From Siphlonurus alternatus (lineage: Eukaryota > Arthropoda > Insecta > Ephemeroptera > Siphlonuridae), in contig OX463778.1 in assembly GCA_949825025.1 (NCBI GenBank), positions 37,835,194-37,899,193 of the forward strand: 64,000 nucleotides of DNA, given 5' to 3'. This document shows positions 28,520 through 41,279 of the stretch, in pieces. The notes under the pieces were generated by a model that saw nothing but the letters and a program-made list of their open reading frames with translations, searched no databases and had not been told where the DNA came from. Every line of letters starts with the position of its first letter. The first letter of the stretch is position 1. Both the position numbers and the translations under genes were made by a program.

Positions 28520-29762
28520 TGTAATTTTCTTGTAATCACAAATAACAAGGCAAAAGATTGCTGTTTGCTTTTAAAATAATATATAATTAATGAATAAACT
28601 AATTATAAGAAACGTAAAATCAAGATTTTTAAAAAAAAAATAATTAAATTTATAAACATTTCAAATACCATGGTCGTATTGTATATTTAACCTATTTTAT
28701 AATATAATATACCATATAATTATTTAAGTATAAGTATCATAAAGAATAAAAGTATACATGCATGTCATAATACAAGTATTATCATGACATTATTAATAAT
28801 GTTATAATCGACTAATAAAAAAGAACTAAACTGAATAAACATCAATTTTTTTAAAAAAAATAAATTTCATCAGATTAAACCTATATTTCAATTGATATTC
28901 CATATATTTCAATAAAAAAATTACATTTTTTAAAATAAAAATTATATATACACTTGATTTACAATTTTAGTAGCATATAATGTATAAAGATATGGACGGA
29001 TTTCAAACACGGAATCTGATCATTTCATAGTATTACATAAGAAAAAAAAATATTATTAAAATTATATTTCTTATTCAAAAACTTTTATGATTTGTGCGAG
29101 CTATATATATAATATAATGTAAAGGGTAAACTTATAAAATAATAGACTTTAAAGCTAATATGCATGTAGAAAAGAGAGCTAGAATTGTTAATATATAATG
29201 ACGAGTTAAAATTTGAACTTTCGTGTGTTGCAAGCAAAAGCAGGAGGTTTGGTTTGTTAATGGGATAACCTGCAGAGGAACCAAACGTCGACACCTGAAA
29301 GTAGATTCAGTCACGAGTAGCTTCAAAAAAACCACTACGGCACAAAAAGTTGTGTAGAAATTGTATATAACATCTTACATATTATATTATAATAGGAGCA
29401 ACTTGATGATTAGATGTTATAACTTTTATACAATTTTATTTTTTAAATATAAAATTATGTGTGTTTGCGTGTCACTGAAATAAAATCTTATTTTAACTTT
29501 TTAAAGGATACTTATTTAAGATGAAAAACACGCAAAAAAGTTATATTATTACTTGACAAAAAAAATATATAGCAACTTGTTTAAATTTTAAACAATTTTT
29601 AATATATATATTTTTTTACTTATTACCATGTATATATAAAAAGTTTTTATGCCATTTTCATTACATAAAATATCCATTAAAAATATTAAAACAGGGTGTT
29701 ATTTTATTATGTACAAATATCTTGTCAGAAAATATAAGCTTCAACGTTATTATAACACTTAA

Positions 29763-29787
29763 TTTTTTTTTTTTTTTTTTTTTTTTT
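29763..29787. repeat. T25 homopolymer
   Basis: Uninterrupted T run in the large intron. Confidence 0.9.
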
Positions 29788-30274
29788 CAAAAGATAACAA
29801 ATCTTTCACAAGATAAAAAAAGTATTGTTATAAAAATTACAAAAAAAAGATAGACAAATGGATTGGTAACTAATAATATAATTTTGTTATTTTAATGAAA
29901 TTTTGGCTTATGTATTCTGATATTTTTCTTAAACAAAAGACAAAAAATAGAAATTAGAAAAATGAAGAAGCTTCCTATGTTAAAGGAGATTACTCCGGTG
30001 ATTGCATCAAAATTAATCCAATTAACCAACACAATTATAATTATGTATGTTATTTTTTTTTTTACTCCGCCTGCATTCAGGTTTTTGCATTTAATCAAAT
30101 TCTGTTTTACAAGAGTCGGTCCACTACGAAGTAATAAAATTATATTATTATGTTAGTATAAATAAATACCTGTCAATGTAATACGCACACATTTTAGCAG
30201 CTCGGTATAAAACAGAACCTTGTTCTTAACGAATGTAAGATAAACTGAACCTCCTCGCAACCTTCAAGAAACAG

Positions 30275-30282
30275 TGACGTCA
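30275..30282. promoter_or_regulatory. Perfect CRE/ATF palindrome TGACGTCA
   Basis: Exact match, extended to AGTGACGTCACT (12-bp perfect palindrome). Confidence 0.42.
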
Positions 30283-31649
30283 CTTTCATCTGATGAACAC
30301 AAAAAAAATAGATGAAATTTATAATGAGAACGGTTAAAAAAAAAAAAAAGCTGTACTGATAAAAAAAAATGTTGCACAAGTATAACAGCCATAAAGATAT
30401 CTAACAGTAAGGCTCCGTTACTTTCAGCTCTTAAAAATTTACATATTAATCTAATCCTATTAACAAAAAACACATCATCTTTTTATTTAATATATTTTTT
30501 TTTTATTCTACGTTATTATTTTAGTTTCGTTATATGTGAAGTATAATATATATATTCAAAAGGAAAGGGTTAAGAAAAAGAGGGAGGAGGTGGAGAGTTA
30601 CCTTATAACATGTCCTTCCTCTTTAAATAAATTACTTAAAAATAAAACACCAACGCACCACAACTGTATGGGGGGTTAAAAAGAGTAGAAAAAATTATAT
30701 ATATAATGTGTGAGAGAGCTTGAAAGAAAAGAAATGACAAGAGAAACTTGAGTAAAAAACAACAGAGAGAAATATTAAGCGGAAACTCAGCTGAGAAGCC
30801 TACGAATTATCCTGTATGTTTCTCCTGCCTACACCAACCACCCCTTTTGTTCCTACTGTAATTTTTTATTTACTAAATAGTCTTAGAAGGAAAAAGGTGA
30901 AGGAAAAGGGTTGAACACATTCTTTATATAGGAATGAATAAGCAAAAGAAAGAGAGGGGGGGGGGTCATAATAAAGAAAAGATCTTATATTATAACCAGG
31001 TAAGTTAATTTCTAAGCAAATATGAGACATGCATAAAATCTAACTCATTCATTATCTCTTTGCGTTGATGAACAAAAAATTATATATTATTCGTTTTGTA
31101 AATCTGAGCGTGGGAAGCTGCAAGAGATGCATCCTGCTGTACCAACTGCATTCCAAGTTTGTCTCAAGTAGGTTAGTGGGGAAGAAAGGGGTTGAGTTAA
31201 TAAGAAACTTTTATAACCGGAATATATTTTCATTTTATGACATTATGCACTTAATATTTAGTCATATTTGTTGTCGTTTTTGATCCAGTATAAATTAAAA
31301 ATGCAATGGCGCATTTTTTTTTCTAATTTATTTCACATAAAATACCACAAATTATAATGTAATAAAAAAAATAAAAGACAACATTATTAGCATATTGATA
31401 TTATGATACATTAATTAATATAGGTATAGTATAATATTTGTCATAATTAAATAAATTTATCGGTCATTTCATTAATTTATAATGATGATTAAAATAAAAT
31501 TTTCAAACCAATCCATCTGCAGATATATAATTATGAATAAATTAGAACTTTGTGTTGTTAAGAATAGAAACATGCTTCTTTATACAACAAACATTTGCAA
31601 GTTATAACTATAATAAGGATTTTGTGTTTACATTGGATTAGCGTATTAT

Positions 31650-31935
31650 AATGGCAGTTGTGGCACCGTGGTGAGCTGGCCGTTCTGGCATATGGACCGC
31701 GGAGAACAGAACCGGTTTCATCTTCACCTGCCTCATCTCAGATTATCCTGCCCCCTATCTACAGATGACCGCTCTTCTGGACATGCCGCTCTCTTTCGTC
31801 TTATTTCCTCTTAATTAGCCCCCTGCTTCCTCTCTCTCTCTCTCTCTCTCTTTTCAATCAATTTGCATGAGGAACACGCTGCTGCTAGACGCTAGTTTAG
31901 AAGAACTAGCAGCTGCTTCAGTAAACGCACTCTCC
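31650..31935. promoter_or_regulatory. Enhancer-like island
   Basis: This complex, GC-richer stretch has an AACCGGTT Grainyhead-type site (31710), E-box cores CATATG and CACCTG, a GATTATCC homeodomain-type site and a terminal (CT)10 run. There is no coding potential that I recognise. Confidence 0.25.
31830..31851. repeat. (CT)n microsatellite, 10-11 units
   Basis: Short CT run at the end of an enhancer-like island. Confidence 0.85.
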
Positions 31936-33159
31936 GTATAATTCAATCAACCCTAATCAATTGAATGTTAAAAAAAATAGAAATATACAACTGTCGTATA
32001 CATCATAAGATATTAAATATTTATGTTATCAATCTTATAAAATTGACAACCTATAATCTTATAATATATAAAAATATATGTTTATATAATTTAATATAAA
32101 AAAAATCAATGTATAATTTTAGTTTATTATATAAGATTACTATTTATTTATATATAAATATTAATAATCAATATTAAAACATTTTGTATAAATTTATAAT
32201 AAAACTTCTTTGAAATAAGTTTAAAAAAAATCAAAACTTATATTATATATAATACGAAATATAAACATTTTCACTGATTTTGTTATTGTTATCATGATTT
32301 AACATCACAACCTTATATTTTCTTTTATTATTTTATTAAAAAAATTGGTCGTTTTTACGCAGTTTCTCACGCACGCACGCAAACTTTATTTAGTCAGTCA
32401 CTTTTTTTTTTTATTATGACGTCGACGCGCCTTGTGATCGTAAATTTCGTATCTGAACGTCCATCTTCCACGCTTAGCTCATGCAGGCAGCCCCTCGTAA
32501 CCAGCCTGTTGTTTTTCCTAACAGCGTTTCTGATATTAAACACTGATTAGCCTTATTGGTCGAGCAACTTAAAATAAAAAAATAGAGAGAAACAAAAAAA
32601 ATTAAGAATATCGAAATGTTAAATTTTATGGTACATATAAGACTGAAAAACAACAAATGCTGTATTATATAGCAGCTACCAAGGTATTGGATCATTACAA
32701 CAGATATGATATTTGCATTTAGATTTCGTGCTGCTGACTGCCTAGTACATTATTTCAAGAAGCTTCCTGGTATATAACTATATGCCTTTATACGTAATAT
32801 ATAATATAATAACTGATATTCGATATATATCTTTCTTGTGATAATTACAGTCTTTGTATATAAGACTGCTCCACAAAACTTGTATCACTGATAAGTATAA
32901 TTTTATATTATACTTCATGTGTAGTAGATACATCTGAATAAATTGCTCTAATTTATTGTAATAAAAAAAACAAGATTTTGGAACGTATTAAAAAAAAAAA
33001 AAAACAGTATTTTATTATTTTTTTTTTAATTTATTGACTTCATTTTAAAGATTGAAGATAATATATTTATTATAATAATTGCATAATTTATTTATTTTTA
33101 ATAAATTTCAATTATAAGTTTTTATTTTTTCATATATATAATATACATTTTTTTTCTTC

Positions 33160-33470
33160 CCTCAAGATGACGCCTGATTATTATGCTACCCTTTGTGCAT
33201 ATCTGTATGACAATTTGCAGTGCAGATTTTGTAAATGTCGTAACAAAGCGGCGGTGTGGCTTATAAGTTCGGCAAGCGTGGTTGGAGCGTGGCTCGGTGC
33301 GCGCGCCATTTGGTCTCGCGGCGAACGCCGAGCACGTGGCTCCTCGGCCGGTGGTGCAGCTCTGGTGCCGCGTGGCGCCCGCACCTCGCCTCAGCCGCGG
33401 CTTGCCTGCGACTCCCGCTCTCTCTCTCCACGCCGGCTAGCGCCACTCGCTCACTCTCCCTCCCTCCCTT

Positions 33471-33511
<41 letters not shown>

Positions 33512-33595
33512 CTCCGTCTCCGGCGCCACTAAACGTCGCGACGCCATAGTTCGCACGACGTCCGTTAGATGACGACACCACGTAAGACAATGCAA
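33160..33595. promoter_or_regulatory. Strong CpG-rich island inside the large intron, candidate internal promoter
   Basis: This is the most GC- and CpG-dense stretch of the window, abrupt at both sides, with a (CT)19 tract inside. The plus strand ends with CCAC|GTAAGA (exon end 33581), a good 5' splice site. CTTATAAG lies near 33258. Frames on both strands are open for 67-121 codons but are Arg/Ala/Ser-rich, as expected of GC-rich DNA, and show no domain. An alternative promoter of the zinc-finger gene or the first exon of an antisense RNA would both fit. Confidence 0.35.
33472..33509. repeat. (CT)n microsatellite, 19 units
   Basis: CT run within the 33 kb CpG-rich island. Confidence 0.93.
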
Positions 33596-34393
33596 ATTTA
33601 ACATTAAAATTTTTGTTTACATAATTATATTGTAAAGGTTATGAACTTGTATAATTATGTTTAATTATATGAGTGTCAATTACATGTTTTGTTATGTCTG
33701 ATTTCTTCATTGCAAATTATTTGCATTCAGAATATTTATGTTCCTATACTTTTAATATAATAAAAAATTATATACTGCCCATGCATCTATCAAAATGCAT
33801 CATAGGGAATACGTGTGATTAATTGCTACATACAAAACAAGACAACTACATTTTTATGAGATTTTTTTTATATCTGCTTGATATAAATAACCATTATTGA
33901 AAATGTCAGTTGCCTTTTTTTTTTTTTTGCATAGTTCTGAGGGTTTGATAATTATAATTATACTGTTGCAAATTTATAGAAAACTAATCAATACCGTGAC
34001 GTTTCAGTGATTAATTTAGAATTTTTATATTTTATAATTTTAAAATGATTAAATATTAAGGGAAAAAATATATAGTACTTTTATTCACAAATTCAATATA
34101 GGTTATAATATGAATAATATATTCCATGTTTTCTATTACATTATTTTTTTACTATACCATAGCACAACATATTTATGAACACAAAAAAATTCAATTTCAA
34201 TAGGATTCTATTTATAAATTTAACCATGCAAAATGTTACGTGCATGATGTATATTTTTACTTGAGACATATAATATGATGTATAATATATAGTATGGAAT
34301 AAGAAATGTATGTAAAGTTTTATTTTTTATTTTTTTTTTGTGTCCGAGAAAGTAGAAGCATGGTAAAGAAGAATCGATATTAGCATTACTTGT

Positions 34394-34420
34394 GGGGGAG
34401 GTAGGGGGTAGGGGGGGGGG
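34394..34420 (+). other. G-quadruplex motif
   Basis: GGGGG-AGGTA-GGGGG-TA-G10 can form a four-run quadruplex using two parts of the last run. It lies in the large intron, with G-rich DNA on the strand opposite to the gene. Confidence 0.45.
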
Positions 34421-37400
34421 AATTCGCAGATGCGTGCGTGCGAGCGTCTTCCATCAGAGAGACTCTGGGGGCAACAACAACGAGGAATGGACATGATGAG
34501 AATCAGGAGGGTAAAAAAAAAAATCGAGTAGAACGAATGAACTTTCGATTCGCATCTAAAATAAAAATGAGACCATGAGAAGAGAGTATAAAATACGCAT
34601 TATACATAAAACTTTTATATACACTGGACATGGGATATTTAAAAAAAAAAAGTGTTCGCTTTATAACAGAGAGAGAGGGGGGCTTACAGTACTTGATAAA
34701 CACCCTTTTTTATTATTTTCTATCCCCACCACTTTAATTTCTCACACTTCCATCAATGTGGGTTCTTAATTAGCTATAGAATAAAAAAAAATCACTCCTA
34801 TTCGTTCACTCCAATTCTTTTACTTACATATGATTGGTTGGAATATTAAAAAGTTTTTGTAAAAAAAAAGAGGGTGAATTTTTTTCCCACCCTTTATAAC
34901 TGTCCCTCTTCGCCCGCTACAGTTATAGTCTTTATATGATTACATGTACACTATATGTATGACTTGCAATTTTTTTAAATTTAAATTTCAATATTTCATG
35001 TCAAACTATAATTAAAAATATAATACTTTGGAATATTTCACATTGTCTTAGCAATAAATAAATACTTCTTCTTATATTAGTACTTATGCACGTTGATTAC
35101 ATATTAATTTAATCAATAAAGTAATTTTAACTAATAAAATATAGTGTTTTAAATTAATTATATTTTAAACTATTTAGATATATAACTTTACTGTATACAC
35201 TAATTCGTATCTTTTGTCATATATAGTTTTGCTTGGTATAAAATAAGGAAAAAACTTGTCTTACCTCATTGTTTTTAATCTTCATATATTTTTTTGTTAA
35301 ATATAAAATAATTCTATAATCGTAGTAACTCATATATATAAGTCGTGCCATGACTGCCATTCTGTTACGGCTAACTGGATTAAATACTTTTTAATCTCTT
35401 TGCTTTCCTAAAGATTGTAGATTTTTTTACAAATTTTCTTATGAATACTTACCTGGTGTCGATTATTGGTACCTCATGTTGACTTCTGTAATAAGCTGAT
35501 TTTCTGGCTTAAATTTCCATCACCAGAATAATCCATAGATAATATCAAGCAGTCATGCATAGTAAACGTAATAATATTTGTAAAAAGCATGCTATAATTA
35601 AAATTTTAAAAAGAAAAATAAATAAACCCATGCATATGTTAGTTAAATTAAAAAATAGAAAATTGTTAAAAAAATATATAATTCATTCAGTTTTATAAAA
35701 AAAAGCAAAAATAAAGAAATAAAATTTTCACGTTACAATACAATCAAATAGTGTGTAGAGGGCTGCTATTAACAGGCCTTGATTATTTATTTTCATCATA
35801 TGGACGATACTATACACAACGGAATAGGTGCCAACTCACACGTTGTAGGGTAGTCCAGCATTCCTCGAGAGTTCGCTCAGAAAGCTGGTTGTTGGGTCGA
35901 GCAAGCTGCAAACAAAGCCCGTCACCAAACCGTCACCAAAACACTTACAAGAAAGGGTTACAATTGGTAAAAATAAGCAACAACATTTCAAATTATATTA
36001 TGTGTGAAAACTTTTGAACTCAAATTTAAGTTATGATAATTGTATTTCACTAATTCAATGTTGTGCTGGAAGAGATAGTGTAGTGTAGTTAAATAATTGA
36101 GTTGAGATATATAAATATTTGATTTTCAAGAAACTTAGTTACTGAGAAAGTGAAATTGACTGAGAAAAATCAACAAAACAAAATGCAAAATTTTTTAGCA
36201 ATGTCGCCTGTGTGCTGCAACCCTACTTAACCTCCGTGCTGAAAGAGTTGCATACATCTTTACTTAGCAGGCGCACTTTTTTTTATGTCTCCTATCTTTT
36301 TAAAATAAATTCTTCTTCTTTATTATAAAGAATATGAATATACAGTTCAATAAATGTAAGATTACTTCCGGAAGTAGCCGGAAGTTGAAATATTCTGATT
36401 AATTTACAAAGTTTCACTTTTGACATAAATAATTTAATTATAAAGGCCCTCATTGAAACTTTGTACTTAGAACAATGTTGCATTTTTTTAACTGTACATG
36501 AAATATATGAAGTTCAAGAAGTTTTGCACCTGGTTTGAGTGGACGATATTATGTATGCAATCCCTTCAGCATTCTAGCAAATACAGATCATAGTGAATTT
36601 TTATTCTCAATATTTTTTTGCTGATTTTCCTAAATTTACATCACCAAATATTACTCAATTCAGCTATAATCTTGCTATTTGAACCATGCACTGTCTTATA
36701 TTTTAGATAAAGTCTATTTTATCTCTCTTATGTAAATGTCAAAGAGAGTATGTACAAAGAATTTGTATGATATATACAAATAGCATATTGTAGCTTTTAA
36801 CCTAACAAAATATTATTGAATATTTAGTATATATTTTAATAATTATTTAATTTAATTTCAATTTAATATTAATATCGTATAAAGCTTTTATAATACTAAA
36901 AATCCATAATATGTTAAGTTCTTTGTGTATGCCCTTATAATTGCAGTTATAAGATACCATGACATTTAAATAATTACAGAAAAATAAGCACAATACAAAC
37001 AATAAAATATTAACTTTGATATTTTTTTTTATCACTCGATTGCATAAACACTGTCTAGTATAAATATGTCATAGTTCAGAGATCATAATGTCTATACAAT
37101 CGGGTTTATTAAAATTAATCATAAATATAAAAAAATAAATATTATAAATATGAAAAATTTGCTAATTAAGATTTACTTTCATCCTTAATCTTAAATAATT
37201 TTTTAATGAGTTGACATTTTTAATTAGCATTAGTTCTGAAGCTGAAATGCTTAATGAAATGTCTAATTGTTATATCCCATTTTTGGCTACAAGACAACAC
37301 AACAGTATACGAACAGCATGCAACAATCAACGTGTTAGTGTATAGGGAAATAAAGCAGAGGGTTAGTATATAATAAAAAAATAAAAGCAGGGTTAAAAAT

Positions 37401-38100
37401 AAAAGCAGTTTAATACAAATAAAACAGAAAAAAAAACAATACATAAAAATTATACAATAAATAATCGTGGCTATAAACATAAATTACATATCAATAATAC
37501 TAATTAATCAGAATAATATGTACAGCAAAAGGAAATGTATTTAATAATAAATATATAATTTTTTTATAATTTTAAATTAGTAGCGTTGTGTATTTAAACA
37601 AATCATTGTTATTACAATTCCTAAAATAATAAAAACGCATGTAATTTATTTTTACTTGATTTGGCTGATTGTATTCCTGTGATCATCTTTGTTTACAATA
37701 TTTTATTATAGATTTCAAATTGAAATAACTCTTAGAGTATTAAAAAAATTGCTTCACAATTCCATTAAAAAAATATATTATATATTATACATGATGCAAT
37801 ACAACAAATATTCTAAAGACAAATCATATAATATTATACTATAGTCCAATTTTCATAAAAATTTCTTGCATATTAATTCTAAAGTGACTTTTTAAAAATA
37901 TAAAAACGGTTCAGATATCTATAGATTTATATTCTAATTTTTTTTAGTCACGTTTTAGTATTATGTTTATTATATATATAGCTTTATTATTATATAGGGA
38001 GCGTCAGTAAGTAGCAAGTGGTCTTACAACCTCTGTCCCGGTTCTGAATACGATAAGCACCGCGACGCCACTTTAATACGCCCCCTCCCCCACCCCTCCG

Positions 38101-38108
38101 TGACGTCA
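38101..38108. promoter_or_regulatory. Perfect CRE/ATF palindrome TGACGTCA
   Basis: Exact match, extended to GTGACGTCAC, in the 38 kb island 27 bp before a GA tract. Confidence 0.42.
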
Positions 38109-38134
38109 CAAGACGTGCGCCACGCACGCGCCAC

Positions 38135-38161
38135 GAGAGAGAGAGAGAGAGAGAGAGAGAG
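38135..38161. repeat. (GA)n microsatellite, 13 units
   Basis: GA run that faces a CT run 96 bp further on. Confidence 0.92.
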
Positions 38162-38252
38162 GCTGTGAATCCTTTCCTGAATGTATCCTCATGACACCCT
38201 TGCCTTGTGACAGCGTAGGTCTGATATGTTATCATGTGTATGACTCATCAAA

Positions 38253-38256
<4 letters not shown>

Positions 38257-38323
<67 letters not shown>
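38257..38323. repeat. (CT)n microsatellite, about 33 units
   Basis: Uninterrupted CT run, inverted partner of the GA run at 38135. Confidence 0.95.
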
Positions 38324-38327
<4 letters not shown>

Positions 38328-38917
38328 TCTCGGTGGCACCGTAATTGATCTACACTCAATTCCAAATGATAACATCAATTATTGTCATTCACAATTCACA
38401 TGAAATCAACATCCAACAGTATGAGATGTTGTTTAATTTTCATGCTGACATTTATTTGTTTTATAATTTTTCATATCTCTTTTTGTTGTTAATTAATGTT
38501 TACTCAAAAATAACGATATATCAATATATAGATATTATTTTCATAATTTTAATAAAAAATATAATTATTATGTAACTTTTTTTTAAATAAAATTATTTTA
38601 TATATATGAAATCTGTATTTTTATATACAATAATAATTTATATAACAGTATACTACATATATTTTTTTTTCATAAATAAAACTGTATATACTAAAACTAG
38701 AACAATATTAGCATAAATATATTTTTTATGTTGTATAAAAAAATTATATAGCATAAAAAAATAACAATTTATAAAGAGTATAGAAAGAAAGAAAACGTTG
38801 AGTACTTGATATATGATGACTCTTTACAATGTACTTCACTAGAAATATTATATAAAAATATTATTATAATAAAATAAATGTTATTTCGTGACGTGTACAA
38901 ATCTACCCTTACTCTGA

Positions 38918-38925
38918 TGACGTCA
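38918..38925. promoter_or_regulatory. Perfect CRE/ATF palindrome TGACGTCA
   Basis: Exact match, extended to ATGACGTCAT. It lies 1.55 kb inside the intron from the N-terminal exon donor. Confidence 0.42.
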
Positions 38926-39654
38926 TAGCAAGCAGCTTTCTTGATGGTCTACAGGATACGAGCATAATTATTATGCTGCGTTAATCACTGCCATGCATCG
39001 TACTGCAGCATATATATATATATAAAGAAAGTCGTCGTACAGCCAGCAGATATACTAAGTAGGTGCCAGGTTAGAGTTTAAATAGTATTTTTAGCACCAC
39101 AGAGTATATTGCATTATATACAAAAGACCTTGGCTGCATAAATATACTATGCAACTTTTAAAAGTGCATTTAAATGATGATGAATGTCTTCCCCTTATAT
39201 ATTAACATCTTACAATCATCCCCACCATTTTTATATACCACCCCTACTTTTCCCTCAAAAAATTTCCCCTCAAACCCTATAAGTACCCTCCCCTTATTTT
39301 TCTCCTCAATATGTACCATCTATTTCTTATATGTATGATTTTAATTGACCATTTGTCATAATTTTTTCAAATGTAATTATTATATAAAAATAAAATATTT
39401 TACATAATTAAGAAATTTAATATGTTCACTTATTTATTTAAGTTGAAATGAATAAAATTATCTTGATATATTTTAATCGTAGATTCAATTTTCAATTGAA
39501 CATAGAACGCAATTATTTAAAACTTACTTGTTAGTTACAAATGGTTCAATTAAACACATTTTTCTCAAATAGTATTCATGCTGGTAAATAAAATAATATG
39601 TAATTTAGGGTTAACGTGTGGCGTTAATGAAAGGTTAATTAAGGGATTACAATG

Positions 39655-39905
39655 TCTATCAGACGTGTTTTATTCGGCCACGAGTAGAACGAACGTACCG
39701 CGAGTTAGTGGTCACCCTCGGTCCCAAGCTCGGTTTCGGCTGTTGGCAACTTTCCCCGAGGTACTTCGTTATACCGGCTAGCGATCGCTTCATCCCCGCC
39801 CGCCTGCCCCTGCCCGACTCGACATGCATGTATACGAGTGCGCACATGCGAGAGAGCGACTCTCTCGGCGATCGCACGCTCAATTGCGGGTAACTTGGCC
39901 ATACG
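39655..39905. promoter_or_regulatory. CpG-rich island just inside the large intron
   Basis: The block lies 0.6 kb downstream of the N-terminal exon donor, with GCGATCGC-type cores twice (39781 and 39869 regions) and many CpGs in an otherwise AT-rich context. All frames are open for 60-75 codons without recognisable domains. Its position in the start of intron 1 suggests an enhancer or an alternative promoter. Confidence 0.28.
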
Positions 39906-40476
39906 AATCCTCGGACTTTTTAATTTTCTTAATAAATTATTAAAAATGTTAATAAAAATTTAATTATTTAATAAATAATTTCTTAGTACATAAAATAAAG
40001 CTTACGCGTGTTCATAAATTAAATTAAGTGTAAAAACCAACTTAAAATTTATCAATTCAATCAGACAAAGTTTGAGTTAAATATTTGAATTTTAAAACAA
40101 AATTAATAACATTTACGTATTAAAATTATAAACGCTAACTGTTAAAAACATTCTACGGAAAACTAAAGGATAAATGATATCACAAAAATTGATGAAAATA
40201 AAAATATGAGACAAAAAATTATAAAAGCATGATATAATTTTAAAAACAATAATTTGGTGGTGAAAACATAAAATGTTTGGTTACACATCGATAGACTGAG
40301 CTCGAGGTTTGATGGAACAAATTAATTGAACACCAAAATGTGAGGATAGAATCTTAGAAAATCATCTCATTTTTTAATCACCGTATTTTGAAAATTAACA
40401 AGTTCGCTGATAAACATCGAGCCCATTCTTTGCTAACATCAAAAACACACATCCAGAGGAAAACTCTGGTACATAC

Positions 40477-40584
40477 CTGTAACTCGTTGACTATTTTCTC
40501 AGCTACTTTTGGATCCGGCGCCGGCGATCTTGCTTGCCAAAAGTCCGGATTCATCTTGAAAATCCTGTTCGTAACTTCAGTCAT
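40477..40584 (-). CDS. Probable N-terminal coding exon of the same zinc-finger gene
   Basis: The minus strand reads MTEVTNRIFKMNPDFWQ and continues through ARSPAPDPKVAEKIV to NELQ, exactly 36 codons, then a consensus donor CAG|GTATGT. An in-frame TAA lies a short way upstream, so the first ATG (40584) or the second (40554) is the likely start. A weak AG (GAACAG) lies just upstream of the second Met, which could make the exon begin there. Codon use and base composition differ sharply from the AT-rich surroundings. The exon ends in phase 0, the same phase at which the finger exon (19561) opens, and both lie on the minus strand, which suggests they belong to one transcript. I do not recognise this N-terminus as a named domain. 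It is hydrophilic, with an acidic/basic helix-like tail (VAEKIVNELQ). It could instead be the first exon of an unrelated gene nested here. Confidence 0.6.
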
Positions 40585-41270
40585 GTGATCGGGTAAAATT
40601 TTTATATTTTAAATAAAGGAACTTTTTCTTTTTTATATTAATAATATAATATTAAATTAAAATTTTATATATATATTTTTTTTTAAAACAACATAAAACA
40701 AAAATTTGAGCTATAATAAAATTGTACTTTTTTTTATCTTCAACAAAAAATGAATATAACAAAATAACAATAATTTAATTAAAAGTTTAAATTGTCCAAC
40801 TTAAATTCACAACACTGATGTCAACAACGTCTGCACTGATCTGAAGGTATCACCATGCACATGGTCAAGTTAACACTGCGTCATCACGCGTCAAGTTGCA
40901 GTTGCGGGGGTGCGCGCGCCAACAATTACCCACTGTTGCAGCACACACGCGTGAGCACGCCGTCGACTATTGTTGTTGTTGTTGTGATTGTTGATGATGT
41001 GAAGATCTCAGAAAACTTTGGTGTCGATACGTCTCTCAGCTTATCAACAGTTGACTGCCAAATTTACAGCAACTGAAACATAACAATAAAAAAATATTAA
41101 TTATAATAATAAAAAAAATATATTATATTAGTCACAGTAGTCTCTCCCCACTACTATATTGCAGCTGTTTGTTAAATAAGTTGCCTATATAGTAAGGGGT
41201 TTTTATAGTATAGAAAACGTGGGTATAATATTATAGTAAGATGACGAGAGAGTAAAAATTTATATCACCT
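40585..41270 (-). promoter_or_regulatory. Possible 5' UTR / proximal promoter of the zinc-finger gene
   Basis: Immediately upstream of the N-terminal exon is a short AT-rich stretch, then a GC-richer block (about 40855-41060) with many CpGs, a CGCGCGCC-like core and a GTT trinucleotide run. On the minus strand two TCAGTG strings near 40820-40845 match the arthropod initiator core TCAGT, so transcription could start there and run unspliced into the ATG. There is no clear TATA box at the expected distance. The assignment is inferred from position and composition. Confidence 0.3.
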
Positions 41271-41279
41271 TTCTAGTTT

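Larger units (their letters stand above)
38000..38345. promoter_or_regulatory. Enhancer-like island with a CRE between opposed GA and CT tracts
   Basis: The GC-richer block contains a perfect TGACGTCA (38101), a CACGCACGCGCCACG stretch, then a (GA)13 tract and about 100 bp later a (CT)33 tract. GA/CT tracts bind GAGA factor or CLAMP in insects, where they keep chromatin open. Regulatory function is inferred from motif content only. Confidence 0.3.
19562..40476 (-). other. Large (20.9 kb) intron between the two coding exons
   Basis: It is bounded by GTATGT at the donor (40476 side) and CTACAG at the acceptor (19562 side) on the minus strand. It is mainly AT-rich low-complexity DNA with poly-A/T runs, (TA)n and (GA)n arrays, interrupted by islands of more complex, GC-richer sequence annotated separately. 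No further open frame in it resembles a known domain. Very long first introns with regulatory islands are usual for developmental transcription factors of arthropods. Small additional exons could be hidden in it. Confidence 0.5.

Noticed and set aside
33167..33590. 121-, 97- and 109-codon open frames in the CpG island
   Set aside because: Arg/Ala/Ser/Leu-rich frames open on both strands are expected in GC-rich DNA with a CT tract; no domain is seen.
40388..40588. 66-codon plus-strand frame opposite the N-terminal exon
   Set aside because: Antisense shadow; the minus strand has the consensus donor and phase match.
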